Assembly: GCA_046485045.1 (NCBI GenBank)
Contig: JAWOHT010000133.1
Coordinates: 16,409 to 80,408 of the forward strand
Length of the DNA: 64,000 nt
Direction of reading: 5' to 3'
Source: JAFGPL01 sp046485045
Lineage (GTDB): Bacteria > Bacteroidota > Bacteroidia > Bacteroidales > UBA10428
A program made the translations under genes and the position numbers. The notes beneath the pieces are model-generated. The model was not told where the DNA came from. It did not search any database and was given only the letters and a program-made list of their open reading frames with translations. Positions 56,831 through 64,000 of the stretch are shown piece by piece (positions within the stretch are counted from its first letter, which is position 1; each line of letters begins with the position of its first letter).

Positions 56831-58735
56831 ATGAAAAACATATTATATTCAATATTAATTATATCGCTTTTCGCGATATCGTGTACAGACTTTCTTGAAG
56901 AAGAAAGTAAGCTTACAAAAACTGAGGACCTTGTTTATAGCAATGCAGATGCAGTAAAAGGCCTGGTTGGTGCATGTTATTCCTACACCAGGTTGTGGTA
57001 CGGTCATGAAATGGCAATATACTATTCTGAGGGAGGAACCGATCTTTGGTATGGCGGTAAAGACAACGCATTTACCCCTGCACAGGAATTCACAACTTAC
57101 AATGGATTAAAAGCAGATATGATGGTCTTTGATCAAATGTTCGAACTGTTGTATTCTGCAATAAACACATGCAATACTACAGAAGCGGTGCTAAAATTAA
57201 AAAAATATCTTTCCGATGCAGAAACGAACAAACTACTTTCTGAAGTACTGTTTTTAAGGGCTTTTTATTACTGGCATCTGGTTGAAACATGGGGCCCGGT
57301 TCAGCTCAACACAGAACCTACAATTGTTCCTTCTACCGTATTTGTGAGAAATTCAGTAGATCAAATTTATACCCAGATGTTCAAAGACGTTCAATTTGCT
57401 GTCAATAATCTTGATCCTTCAGAAAAACCCAGTTCACGTGTTACATGGCTTGCTGCCAAAGCTTTTAAAGCACGCCTTGCATTATACTATGGAAGCGCTT
57501 ATCACGGGCAGACAGCATATTTAGACACTGCAGCAGTGAATGCCAAAGATGTTATCAACGCCGCACAGGCGCTTGGAAAAGGCCTTTACGATAATTACAG
57601 TGACGTTTGGGACATTAAAAAGAATGCTACAGAAAACAATAATGAATTTATATGGGCTGTTGACTACTACGATGCAATAGGTTCGGATATAAAATGGAGT
57701 GACTTGCCTATAAGGCTGCAGGGAATCAGTGGATGGGATAAAGTCTATTCCAGGACCGATGGTTTGGGACAGGGCAACACCCAGCATTTAATGTGGACCC
57801 CTATATGGAATAACCAGAATACCAACGACGGCGGACCAAGTATAACCGATGTGCTGGTAAGGATGTCAGGTTCTCATTTAATGTATACTGTTGCTTCGCC
57901 TGCCGCAAAAGTTAATGTTGATTTAGGAAATTTTTATGTGAAATATTCTATGGGCTATACAAGGTTTGGGCCCACAAAATATTGTCTTGATCTTTTCGAT
58001 GAAACAATTGACCAGCGCTGGGATGTTACTTTCCGATCTGCGTGGTACAAAGATCCGAAGGTTGTACCAAAGAATTATCCCGATACAGCAACATGCGCCT
58101 ATCCTTTAATGTCAACCGGCACCAATTTTGATACATGTCTGTTTTTCAGCAAGCGACCCCTTACCCAGGCCCAAAAAGACTGGGCAAATAAACGATATAA
58201 AGCTATGGATGTTACCATACAATTTGATTCAACTGGCAGGCCTACTCCCAATACAGCCTTTGGCGGAGCAGTTATGTACAATGCCTTGCGGAAATTTGAA
58301 AATACCGATTCAAAAATTGCAGCCATGACAAGTTTCCAGGACTATTTTTCATATCGCGATTTTCCTGTGTTCAGGCTGGCAGAAATGTACCTGATTGCAG
58401 CTGAAGCCCTGATAAATTCTAATCAGTCTGAAGCTGTAGAACTTGTAAACATCCTCAGGGATAAACGTGCAATTGACGGAAAAGAAGCCGAAATGTTGGT
58501 TAATAATGTAGACGTAGATTTTATTCTTGAAGAAAGGGCCCGTGAATTTACTGCCGAAGATATTCGCTGGTTTGACCTTAAACGTACGAAAAAACTTGAA
58601 CAGCAGGTTCAAAAAAATCCTGCCACTAAGGATTTTTTCATTCCGGGTATACATTATTTGAGGCCAATACCGACAAATCAAATCAAGGCTTCATCTAATT
58701 TTGATGATCCAACGCTACAGAACCCCGGATATTAA
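56831..58735 (+). CDS. SusD/RagB-type surface glycan-binding lipoprotein (pair 2)
   Basis: 634 residues; lipoprotein signal LIISLFAISCTDFLEEE. Core SRVTWLAAKAFKARLALYYG and end LEERAREFTAEDIRWFDLKR, HYLRPIPTNQIKAS, QNPGY mirror the pair 1 SusD. The surface loops between are less alike, as expected for different ligand preference. The gap to susC is 142 bases, longer than the 19 bases in pair 1. Confidence 0.96.
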   Translation: MKNILYSILIISLFAISCTDFLEEESKLTKTEDLVYSNADAVKGLVGACYSYTRLWYGHEMAIYYSEGGTDLWYGGKDNAFTPAQEFTTYNGLKADMMVFDQMFELLYSAINTCNTTEAVLKLKKYLSDAETNKLLSEVLFLRAFYYWHLVETWGPVQLNTEPTIVPSTVFVRNSVDQIYTQMFKDVQFAVNNLDPSEKPSSRVTWLAAKAFKARLALYYGSAYHGQTAYLDTAAVNAKDVINAAQALGKGLYDNYSDVWDIKKNATENNNEFIWAVDYYDAIGSDIKWSDLPIRLQGISGWDKVYSRTDGLGQGNTQHLMWTPIWNNQNTNDGGPSITDVLVRMSGSHLMYTVASPAAKVNVDLGNFYVKYSMGYTRFGPTKYCLDLFDETIDQRWDVTFRSAWYKDPKVVPKNYPDTATCAYPLMSTGTNFDTCLFFSKRPLTQAQKDWANKRYKAMDVTIQFDSTGRPTPNTAFGGAVMYNALRKFENTDSKIAAMTSFQDYFSYRDFPVFRLAEMYLIAAEALINSNQSEAVELVNILRDKRAIDGKEAEMLVNNVDVDFILEERAREFTAEDIRWFDLKRTKKLEQQVQKNPATKDFFIPGIHYLRPIPTNQIKASSNFDDPTLQNPGY

Positions 58736-58848
58736 AAGAGCCTTAGGTCTTGATAATATGCAGAAAGAGACCGGGTAAAAGCCAATAAGGTCGTCATGAG
58801 GATAGCACAACCGAAGAGGCTGTGTTAAAGGTCTTTCTCTAACTCGAT

Positions 58849-58920
58849 TTGTCATGTTGAGCGATAGTTAACTTCTCTTATTAAATAGTATAGATTCTTC
58901 ACTATCGTTCAGAATGACAA
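58849..58920. repeat. Imperfect inverted repeat of the TGTCAT family
   Basis: The arm at 58849-58868 (TTGTCATGTTGAGCGATAGT) is matched by an inverted arm at 58901-58920 (ACTATCGTTCAGAATGACAA). They differ at three positions and flank 32 AT-rich bases. It is the same family as 6538-6660. The rest of the gap 58736-59193 holds a perfect small hairpin (CAGTCT 59032-59037 with AGACTG 59042-59047) and a weak -7 candidate TATATTTA at 59150-59157 before the transketolase genes. Confidence 0.6.
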
Positions 58921-59193
58921 GAGAAGTGACTTTTTTCACAGTCTCTTCATGTTGATGAATTGGGATTCGTAATGACGGTTTCGAAAAAGTTGACTTTTTA
59001 CATAGCCTCTTTTATGCTTAAAAAATGCACACAGTCTCTACAGACTGGTAGTAAAATATTACTTAAGATTGCATATCTGGTTACTAACCCAGGTTTTGTT
59101 ACTTTTTATACAATATGATAAAAGTTTTTTACTCTTTCGAATTCTTTTATATATTTACGTTTTTTAAATTTTGATATTAGTTAAATAATTAAA

Positions 59194-60063
59194 ATGGCAC
59201 AAGAAAATTCACTTAAAATATTAAAATTACAGTTACAGGCTGAAAAAATCAGGAAAAGGGTTGTTGAAATGATTTATACATCGAAATCGGGCCATATCGG
59301 AGGCTCCCTTTCGTCAGTTGATATTAACACCTCCCTGTATTTCAATATTATGAACATTGATCCGAAAAATGCATTGAAAGATGACAGGGATCGGTTTATT
59401 TTAAGCAAGGGCCACAGTGTTGAAGCTTTATACTGTGTGTTGGCAGCCCGGGGTTTTATCGAAGATAAAGTATTAAATACTTACGGGCAGTTTAATTCGA
59501 TTCTTGAAGGCCACCCGAACAAAAAGGTATCGGGTGTTGAACACAACAGCGGTGCATTGGGACATGGCTTGTCTGTTGGCGTGGGTATCGCAATTGCTGC
59601 AAAGATGGATAACAAACCTTATCGTACAATAGTGCTGATGGGAGACGGGGAGCAGGGAGAAGGCTCAATTTATGAGGCTGCCATGTCAGCAAGTCATTAT
59701 AAACTTGATAACCTGATAAGTATTATCGACAGAAACAATCTGCAGATTAGCGGAGATACAGAAAAAGTAATGTCACTTGAGCCAATACGCGGTCGCTGGG
59801 AAATGCTGGGCTGGGAGGTTTTTAATATCAATGGCAATGATATAGGGGAAATAATTGAAGTTTTTGAAAAACTTAATTATAACAATAAAAAACCAAAACT
59901 GATAATTGCCGATACAATAAAGGGACATGGTATTTCTTTTATGGAAAGAAATGCCAGCTGGCACCATGGAGTGGTAAATGAAGAGCAATACAAAGAGGCA
60001 ATCGTTGAAATTAATAAAAGAATTGAAAATCTGAACAGTATAATAAATGAATATGAAAAGTGA
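59194..60063 (+). CDS. Transketolase N-terminal (TPP-binding) subunit; candidate apulose-4-phosphate transketolase subunit
   Basis: 289 residues covering only the N-terminal, pyrophosphate-binding half of transketolase: SGHIGGSLSSVDINTSLYFN, SKGHSVEALYC, HNSGALGHGLSVGVGIAIAA and the TPP motif GDGEQGEGSIYEAAMSASHY through DRNNLQISG. Split transketolases occur in ordinary pentose metabolism and in special sugar pathways. Location next to an FGGY kinase and a fucose-isomerase-like protein favours the latter. In apiose catabolism a two-subunit transketolase converts apulose 4-phosphate plus glyceraldehyde 3-phosphate into dihydroxyacetone phosphate and xylulose 5-phosphate. That specific role is inferred. 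Confidence 0.92.
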   Translation: MAQENSLKILKLQLQAEKIRKRVVEMIYTSKSGHIGGSLSSVDINTSLYFNIMNIDPKNALKDDRDRFILSKGHSVEALYCVLAARGFIEDKVLNTYGQFNSILEGHPNKKVSGVEHNSGALGHGLSVGVGIAIAAKMDNKPYRTIVLMGDGEQGEGSIYEAAMSASHYKLDNLISIIDRNNLQISGDTEKVMSLEPIRGRWEMLGWEVFNINGNDIGEIIEVFEKLNYNNKKPKLIIADTIKGHGISFMERNASWHHGVVNEEQYKEAIVEINKRIENLNSIINEYEK

Positions 60064-60997
60064 TAATAAGGTTCCTTGCAGATTGATGTTTACCGATACA
60101 TTGCTTGAACTTGCAAAAAACGACAGGGATATAGTTGCAGTGACAACCGATGCACGTGGTTCGGTAACACTTACATCATTTGCAAAAGAACTTCCGGATC
60201 AATTTATTGAGTTGGGAATAGCAGAACAGAATGCCATTGGCGTTGCAGCAGGGCTGGCTTATTCCGGAAAAAAAACTTTCGTTTGCGGCCCGGCTTCTTT
60301 TTATACTGCCCGCTCACTTGAGCAGGTTAAAGTTGATGTGGCCTATTGCGGGATTCCTGTAAAAATTTTAGGGGTTAGCGGTGGTATAAGCTACGGGGCA
60401 CTGGGTTTTACCCACCACAGCCTGCACGATATAGCTGTTTTAAGGACTTTTCCGGGAATGCACGTAGTGTTGCCCTGTGATATTTTCCAGACAAAGAAAC
60501 TGGTAAAAGAGCTTGTTAATTACCCGCATCCGGTTTACATACGGCTGGGCAGGAATGCTGTGCCCAATGTGTATGAAAATGAGAATGCAGGATTTCAAAT
60601 TGGCAAGGCCAATGTTTTACTCGAGGGCAACGATATTGCAATTATCGGAACAGGGGAGACAGTTTATCATTGCCTGCAGGCAGGAAAAGAATTGCATTCA
60701 CATGGTATTAAAGCCCGCGTGATTGATATGCATACATTAAAACCTGTTGACAGAAATGTAATAGTGAAAGCAGCAAAAGAAACAAAGTGCATAATAACTG
60801 TTGAAGAACATAGCATCTTCGGAGGATTGGGCGGAATAGTTGCTGAGATAGCAGCGCAGGAAAATCCTGTGCCAATGCGTATTCTGGGCATGCCTGATGA
60901 ATTTGTCGTTCATGGCACACCCATAGAAGTATTCAAACACTATGGCATTGACGGCAAAGGAATTGCTGACAGCGCGTTACAACTCTTAAAAAAATAA
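60047..60997 (+). CDS. Transketolase C-terminal (pyrimidine-binding) subunit; candidate apulose-4-phosphate transketolase subunit
   Basis: 316 residues. The pyrimidine-binding domain has the catalytic Glu region QFIELGIAEQNAIGVAAGLA, then GGISYGALGFTHHSLHDIAV and the C-terminal domain with ITVEEHSIFGGLGGIVAEIA. The start overlaps the previous gene by 17 bases (an ATG at 60053 is an alternative), which implies translational coupling and 1:1 assembly with the N-terminal subunit. Confidence 0.92.
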   Translation: MNMKSDNKVPCRLMFTDTLLELAKNDRDIVAVTTDARGSVTLTSFAKELPDQFIELGIAEQNAIGVAAGLAYSGKKTFVCGPASFYTARSLEQVKVDVAYCGIPVKILGVSGGISYGALGFTHHSLHDIAVLRTFPGMHVVLPCDIFQTKKLVKELVNYPHPVYIRLGRNAVPNVYENENAGFQIGKANVLLEGNDIAIIGTGETVYHCLQAGKELHSHGIKARVIDMHTLKPVDRNVIVKAAKETKCIITVEEHSIFGGLGGIVAEIAAQENPVPMRILGMPDEFVVHGTPIEVFKHYGIDGKGIADSALQLLKK

Positions 60998-61051
60998 TAA
61001 ATGCTTAGAAAAAGCAGGTAATATAAAATTAACCCGATAAAAATATCATAA

Positions 61052-62530
61052 ATGAAATATACATTAGCAATAGATCAAAGCACCTCGGCCACAAAAACTA
61101 TGTTATTTGATGAGAATGCAGTGTTGTTTTCACGCATCTCAATCGAGCACGAACAATTTTACCCTCAACCCGGATGGGTCGAACACGATCCGTCGGAGAT
61201 TTTATCCAATACCTATAAGGCTATTGAAGAATTATTGCGAAAAAGCAACGTTTCAAAATCAGATATCGCATCTGTTGCTATAACCAATCAAAGAGAAACT
61301 GTTGTGGTATGGGACAAGCGTACCGGCAAACCCGTATATAACGCAATCGTGTGGCAATGCAACAGGGGTTCCAAAATATGTGATGAATTAGTTGGTAAAG
61401 GCCATGAACCAATGGTTCAAAAAAAGACAGGATTGATAATCAACCCCTATTTCTCTGCAAGTGGCATTAAATGGATACTTGATAATGTAAAAGGCGCCAT
61501 GGACGAGGCAAACAAGGGTAATTTACTGCTCGGTACAATGGATACCTGGCTTATATGGAATTTTACCTCAGGGAAAGTTCATGCCACTGATTATACCAAC
61601 GCCTGCCGCACCCTGTTATTTAATATCCATACACTTAACTGGGATAAAGAATTGCTTGACCTTTTCACCACCCCATCTTCTATGATGCCAAAGGTATTGC
61701 CTTGTGACGAGGTATACGGGACAACAACCCTGAATGGCCTGGTACCTGAAATACCCATTGCCGGAGTCCTGGGAGATTCTCATGGAGCTTTGGTCGGGCA
61801 GATGTGTTTTACAAGCGGCATGGGCAAAGCAACATACGGAACCGGGTCTTCAATAGCAGTGAATATAGGAGAAAATGCGCTTCCTGCTCCACGGGGCCTT
61901 GTAACTTCTGTAGGTTTTACAGCAAAAGGAAAAACTTTTTACGAATACGAAGGCAACATTCATTGTACCGGGGCTACGATAAAATGGCTTCAGGACGACC
62001 TTATGCTTATCAAGTCTGCTGCCGAATCCGAATCTCTTGCCACCTCGGTTGAAAGCACAGACGGTGTATACTTAGTACCTGCATTTGCCGGTTTGGGCGC
62101 ACCATGGTGGGACAACGAAGCAAAAGGTTTAATTTGCGGAATGAACAGGGGAACCAAAAAAGCACATATCGTTCGGGCAGCGCTCGAATCTATTGCATAC
62201 CAGGTAAAAGATTTATTATCGCTTATTCAGGAATCAGGGGTAAAACTGCAGGAATTGCGTGTAGATGGCGGTCCGGTTAAAAACAATTTTCTTATGCAGT
62301 TCCAGGCCGATATGTTACAGGCAAAAATTAACCGCAGCCCTATTGAAGAAGCCTCTGCACTGGGTGCAGTCTTAATGGGCGGTTTGGCATTAAATCATTG
62401 GCCCGATTTAAAAGCGGTTAATGCGCTCAGGGCAGAAAGCGATTATATTACGCCAAAAATGCCTGAAACAATGGTTAATGCCCTCTACAGTGATTGGAAA
62501 AAAGCCGTTCAACGAACACTTTATAAGTAA
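61052..62530 (+). CDS. FGGY carbohydrate kinase, glycerol-kinase-like with altered pocket
   Basis: 492 residues, close to glycerol kinase along its whole length (LAIDQSTSATKTMLFDENAV, HEQFYPQPGWVEHDPSEIL, AITNQRETVVVWDKRTGKPV, GTMDTWLIWNFTSGKVHATD). Of the E. coli GlpK glycerol ligands R84, E85, Y136, D246 and Q247, the first four are kept as R81, E82, Y133 and D242, but the last is Ser243 (GDSHGALVG). This predicts a kinase for a related polyol or ketose rather than glycerol. Context suggests D-apulose, with the enzyme equivalent to AplK. It lies 55 bases after the transketolase gene in the same direction. Confidence 0.88.
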   Translation: MKYTLAIDQSTSATKTMLFDENAVLFSRISIEHEQFYPQPGWVEHDPSEILSNTYKAIEELLRKSNVSKSDIASVAITNQRETVVVWDKRTGKPVYNAIVWQCNRGSKICDELVGKGHEPMVQKKTGLIINPYFSASGIKWILDNVKGAMDEANKGNLLLGTMDTWLIWNFTSGKVHATDYTNACRTLLFNIHTLNWDKELLDLFTTPSSMMPKVLPCDEVYGTTTLNGLVPEIPIAGVLGDSHGALVGQMCFTSGMGKATYGTGSSIAVNIGENALPAPRGLVTSVGFTAKGKTFYEYEGNIHCTGATIKWLQDDLMLIKSAAESESLATSVESTDGVYLVPAFAGLGAPWWDNEAKGLICGMNRGTKKAHIVRAALESIAYQVKDLLSLIQESGVKLQELRVDGGPVKNNFLMQFQADMLQAKINRSPIEEASALGAVLMGGLALNHWPDLKAVNALRAESDYITPKMPETMVNALYSDWKKAVQRTLYK

Positions 62531-62649
62531 AATCTAAAATATTAAAACAAATTCAAAGTTTATATAAGCAGCAATAATTTTCATTGATTAACATAATGCA
62601 AAAACAAAGTACTTGGAACTATTAATATTCATAATTAAAAATTAAGACT

Positions 62650-64000
62650 ATGGCTTACAAGAAAAAACTCACATTTGGCCTTATCGTAGGCACGCGGAAT
62701 ATATTTAATGCCAAGCTGGCTGAAGAAGCCAAGATTGTGCTGCTTAAAAAAATGAAAGAATGGGGCTATGATTATGTAATACTTGCTTCTGAAGCAACCC
62801 CCACCGGTAATATTGAAACTTACCAGGATGCAAAAAAATGCGCGGACTTATTTAAGAAAAACCGCGATATTATTGATGGTGTGATTGTCGTATTGCCCAA
62901 CTTTGGCGATGAATTGGGAATTGTCAATACCCTTAACATGGCAAAGCTTGATGTTCCGGTATTAATTCAGGCTTGCGATGACGATAATGATAAGGTAGAC
63001 GTTTACAGCCGCCGTGATGCTTTTTGCGGAAAATTATCGGTATGTAACAACCTTTACCAATACGGTATTCCATTTACAGATACCAGTACTCATACATATC
63101 CTCTTGACAGCGAAGCGTTTGCAAAAGACGTAGCGAAATTCGCCGGTGTTTGCCGTGTTGTCGGAGGCATCAAAGGTGCCCGGATAGGCCAGGTTGGCAC
63201 CCGCCCACAGGCATTTCAAACCATGCGCGCCAGTGAAAAATTATTACAGGCAAACGGTATGACTGTTATTCCTGTTGATCTCTCAGAAATTCTGGCAGCA
63301 GCCGAAAAAATTGACGGCAATGCCAAAGCACTGCTTGAAAAAGTTAGTGATATAAAAAATTATGGCAAAATTGTAAGTGGTGTAAATGATGAAAAAATCA
63401 AAAGACAGGCAAAATTTGGCCTGGCCATTGAAAACTGGATGACAGCAAATGAAATTGATGCTGCAGGTATTCAATGCTGGGAATCTGTTGAAAAAAACTA
63501 CGGATGCGCTACCTGTCTTACCATGAGTATGCTGGGTGAAAAACTTAATCCCTGTGCCTGCGAAACCGACCTTACAGGAGTAGTTTCGATGTACACCTTA
63601 ATGCTTGCATCGGGAACCCCTTCTGCCCTTCTTGACTGGAACAATAACTTTGCCCAGGACCGTAACAAATGTGTTTGCACCCACTGCAGCAATTACCCAA
63701 AAAGTTTCTTCCAGAACGAAATTGAAATAGGTACCCTGGATGTACTTGGTACAGTGCTTGGCCAGGAAGACACTTTTGGCGCAGTTAAAGGAAAAGTAAC
63801 ACAAGGTCCATTGACCTTCTTCCGTATATCAACCGATGACCCAAAAGGCCTTATTAAAGGCTATCTTGGCGAAGGTCAGATTACAAATGATCCTTACGGG
63901 ATGGATGGCGGCATTGCTGTAACAGAAATTTCCAATCTGCAACAACTTATGAAGCATCTGTGCAAAAACGGTTTTGAGCATCATGTGGGCATGAGCCGTG
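62650..64000 (+). CDS. L-fucose/L-arabinose isomerase family protein, 3' end cut by window
   Basis: 450 codons from the ATG at 62650 remain open to the window end. The family is recognised by KLTFGLIVGTRNIFNAKLAE, GVIVVLPNFGDELGIVNTLN, GVCRVVGGIKGARIGQVGTR and NYGCATCLTMSMLGEKLNPC, ACETDLTGVVSMYTLML, TPSALLDWNN. Glu305 and Asp329 are spaced 24 residues apart, exactly like the metal ligands E337 and D361 of E. coli FucI. The third ligand (His528 there) would lie beyond the window. It probably interconverts an aldose and a ketose. In this setting it is a candidate D-apiose to D-apulose isomerase. Confidence 0.85.
   Translation, partial: MAYKKKLTFGLIVGTRNIFNAKLAEEAKIVLLKKMKEWGYDYVILASEATPTGNIETYQDAKKCADLFKKNRDIIDGVIVVLPNFGDELGIVNTLNMAKLDVPVLIQACDDDNDKVDVYSRRDAFCGKLSVCNNLYQYGIPFTDTSTHTYPLDSEAFAKDVAKFAGVCRVVGGIKGARIGQVGTRPQAFQTMRASEKLLQANGMTVIPVDLSEILAAAEKIDGNAKALLEKVSDIKNYGKIVSGVNDEKIKRQAKFGLAIENWMTANEIDAAGIQCWESVEKNYGCATCLTMSMLGEKLNPCACETDLTGVVSMYTLMLASGTPSALLDWNNNFAQDRNKCVCTHCSNYPKSFFQNEIEIGTLDVLGTVLGQEDTFGAVKGKVTQGPLTFFRISTDDPKGLIKGYLGEGQITNDPYGMDGGIAVTEISNLQQLMKHLCKNGFEHHVGMSR

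Noticed and set aside
59194..64000. Sulfoquinovose breakdown by the sulfo-transketolase route
   Set aside because: That route also uses a split transketolase, but I see no sulfosugar-specific genes, and the GlpK-like FGGY kinase with a FucI-family isomerase fits a non-sulfonated sugar better. It remains an alternative until the contig is extended.

Overview
The window comes from a Bacteroidota genome, most likely an anaerobic or facultative member of the Bacteroidales/Marinilabiliales type. The signs are two SusC/SusD pairs, a protein with a type IX secretion (T9SS) C-terminal sorting domain, families largely confined to the phylum (GSCFA, DUF3098, DUF4294, head-GIN/DUF2807, large DUF2723 membrane proteins), and promoters of the Bacteroidota TTG-N19-TAnnTTTG type in front of rpmH and both susC genes. 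NrfH/NrfA points to respiratory reduction of nitrite to ammonium.

Layout. 1-8.2 kb: the 3' end of lon, a chemoreceptor, nrfHA, a small lipoprotein followed by a large imperfect palindrome (cassette-like), a repeat-rich gap, and a DUF3098 / ECF sigma / membrane protein cluster. 8.2-27 kb: mostly core or housekeeping genes (DUF2723 membrane protein, aldo/keto reductase, TonB receptor with DUF2271 partner, GSCFA, YjbQ, DUF4294, ThpR, sugar-phosphate transferase, degenerate Gfo/Idh/MocA protein, Pcm, MBL hydrolase, GcvP). 27-35.4 kb: accessory genes, including a LamG-like gene remnant, a secreted PL10 pectate lyase with two CBM35-like modules, a PPC-like lipoprotein, a GT-C-like membrane protein, DUF302, NudC and a lipoprotein. 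35.4-46.7 kb: an ABC-2 exporter with a head-GIN protein, a stand-alone ClpP, a TPR histidine kinase, MmcQ/YjbR, DUF502, a VIT-domain T9SS cargo protein, purD and rpmH.

46.8-64 kb is the most interesting part: a carbohydrate-utilisation locus. It has a sugar-binding protein without a signal peptide, two paralogous SusCD pairs transcribed divergently from a 455-bp control region, then a co-directional set made of a two-subunit transketolase, a glycerol-kinase-like FGGY kinase with an altered substrate pocket, and an L-fucose-isomerase-family protein cut by the window end. Isomerase + FGGY kinase + split transketolase is the enzyme logic described for D-apiose catabolism (apiose to apulose, apulose 4-phosphate, then transketolase). 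Apiose is a branched pentose of pectin, and a pectate lyase lies 17 kb away in the same window. The apiose assignment is an inference from gene content. Other short or branched sugars remain possible.

No tRNA, rRNA, CRISPR array, transposase, integrase or phage gene was recognised.
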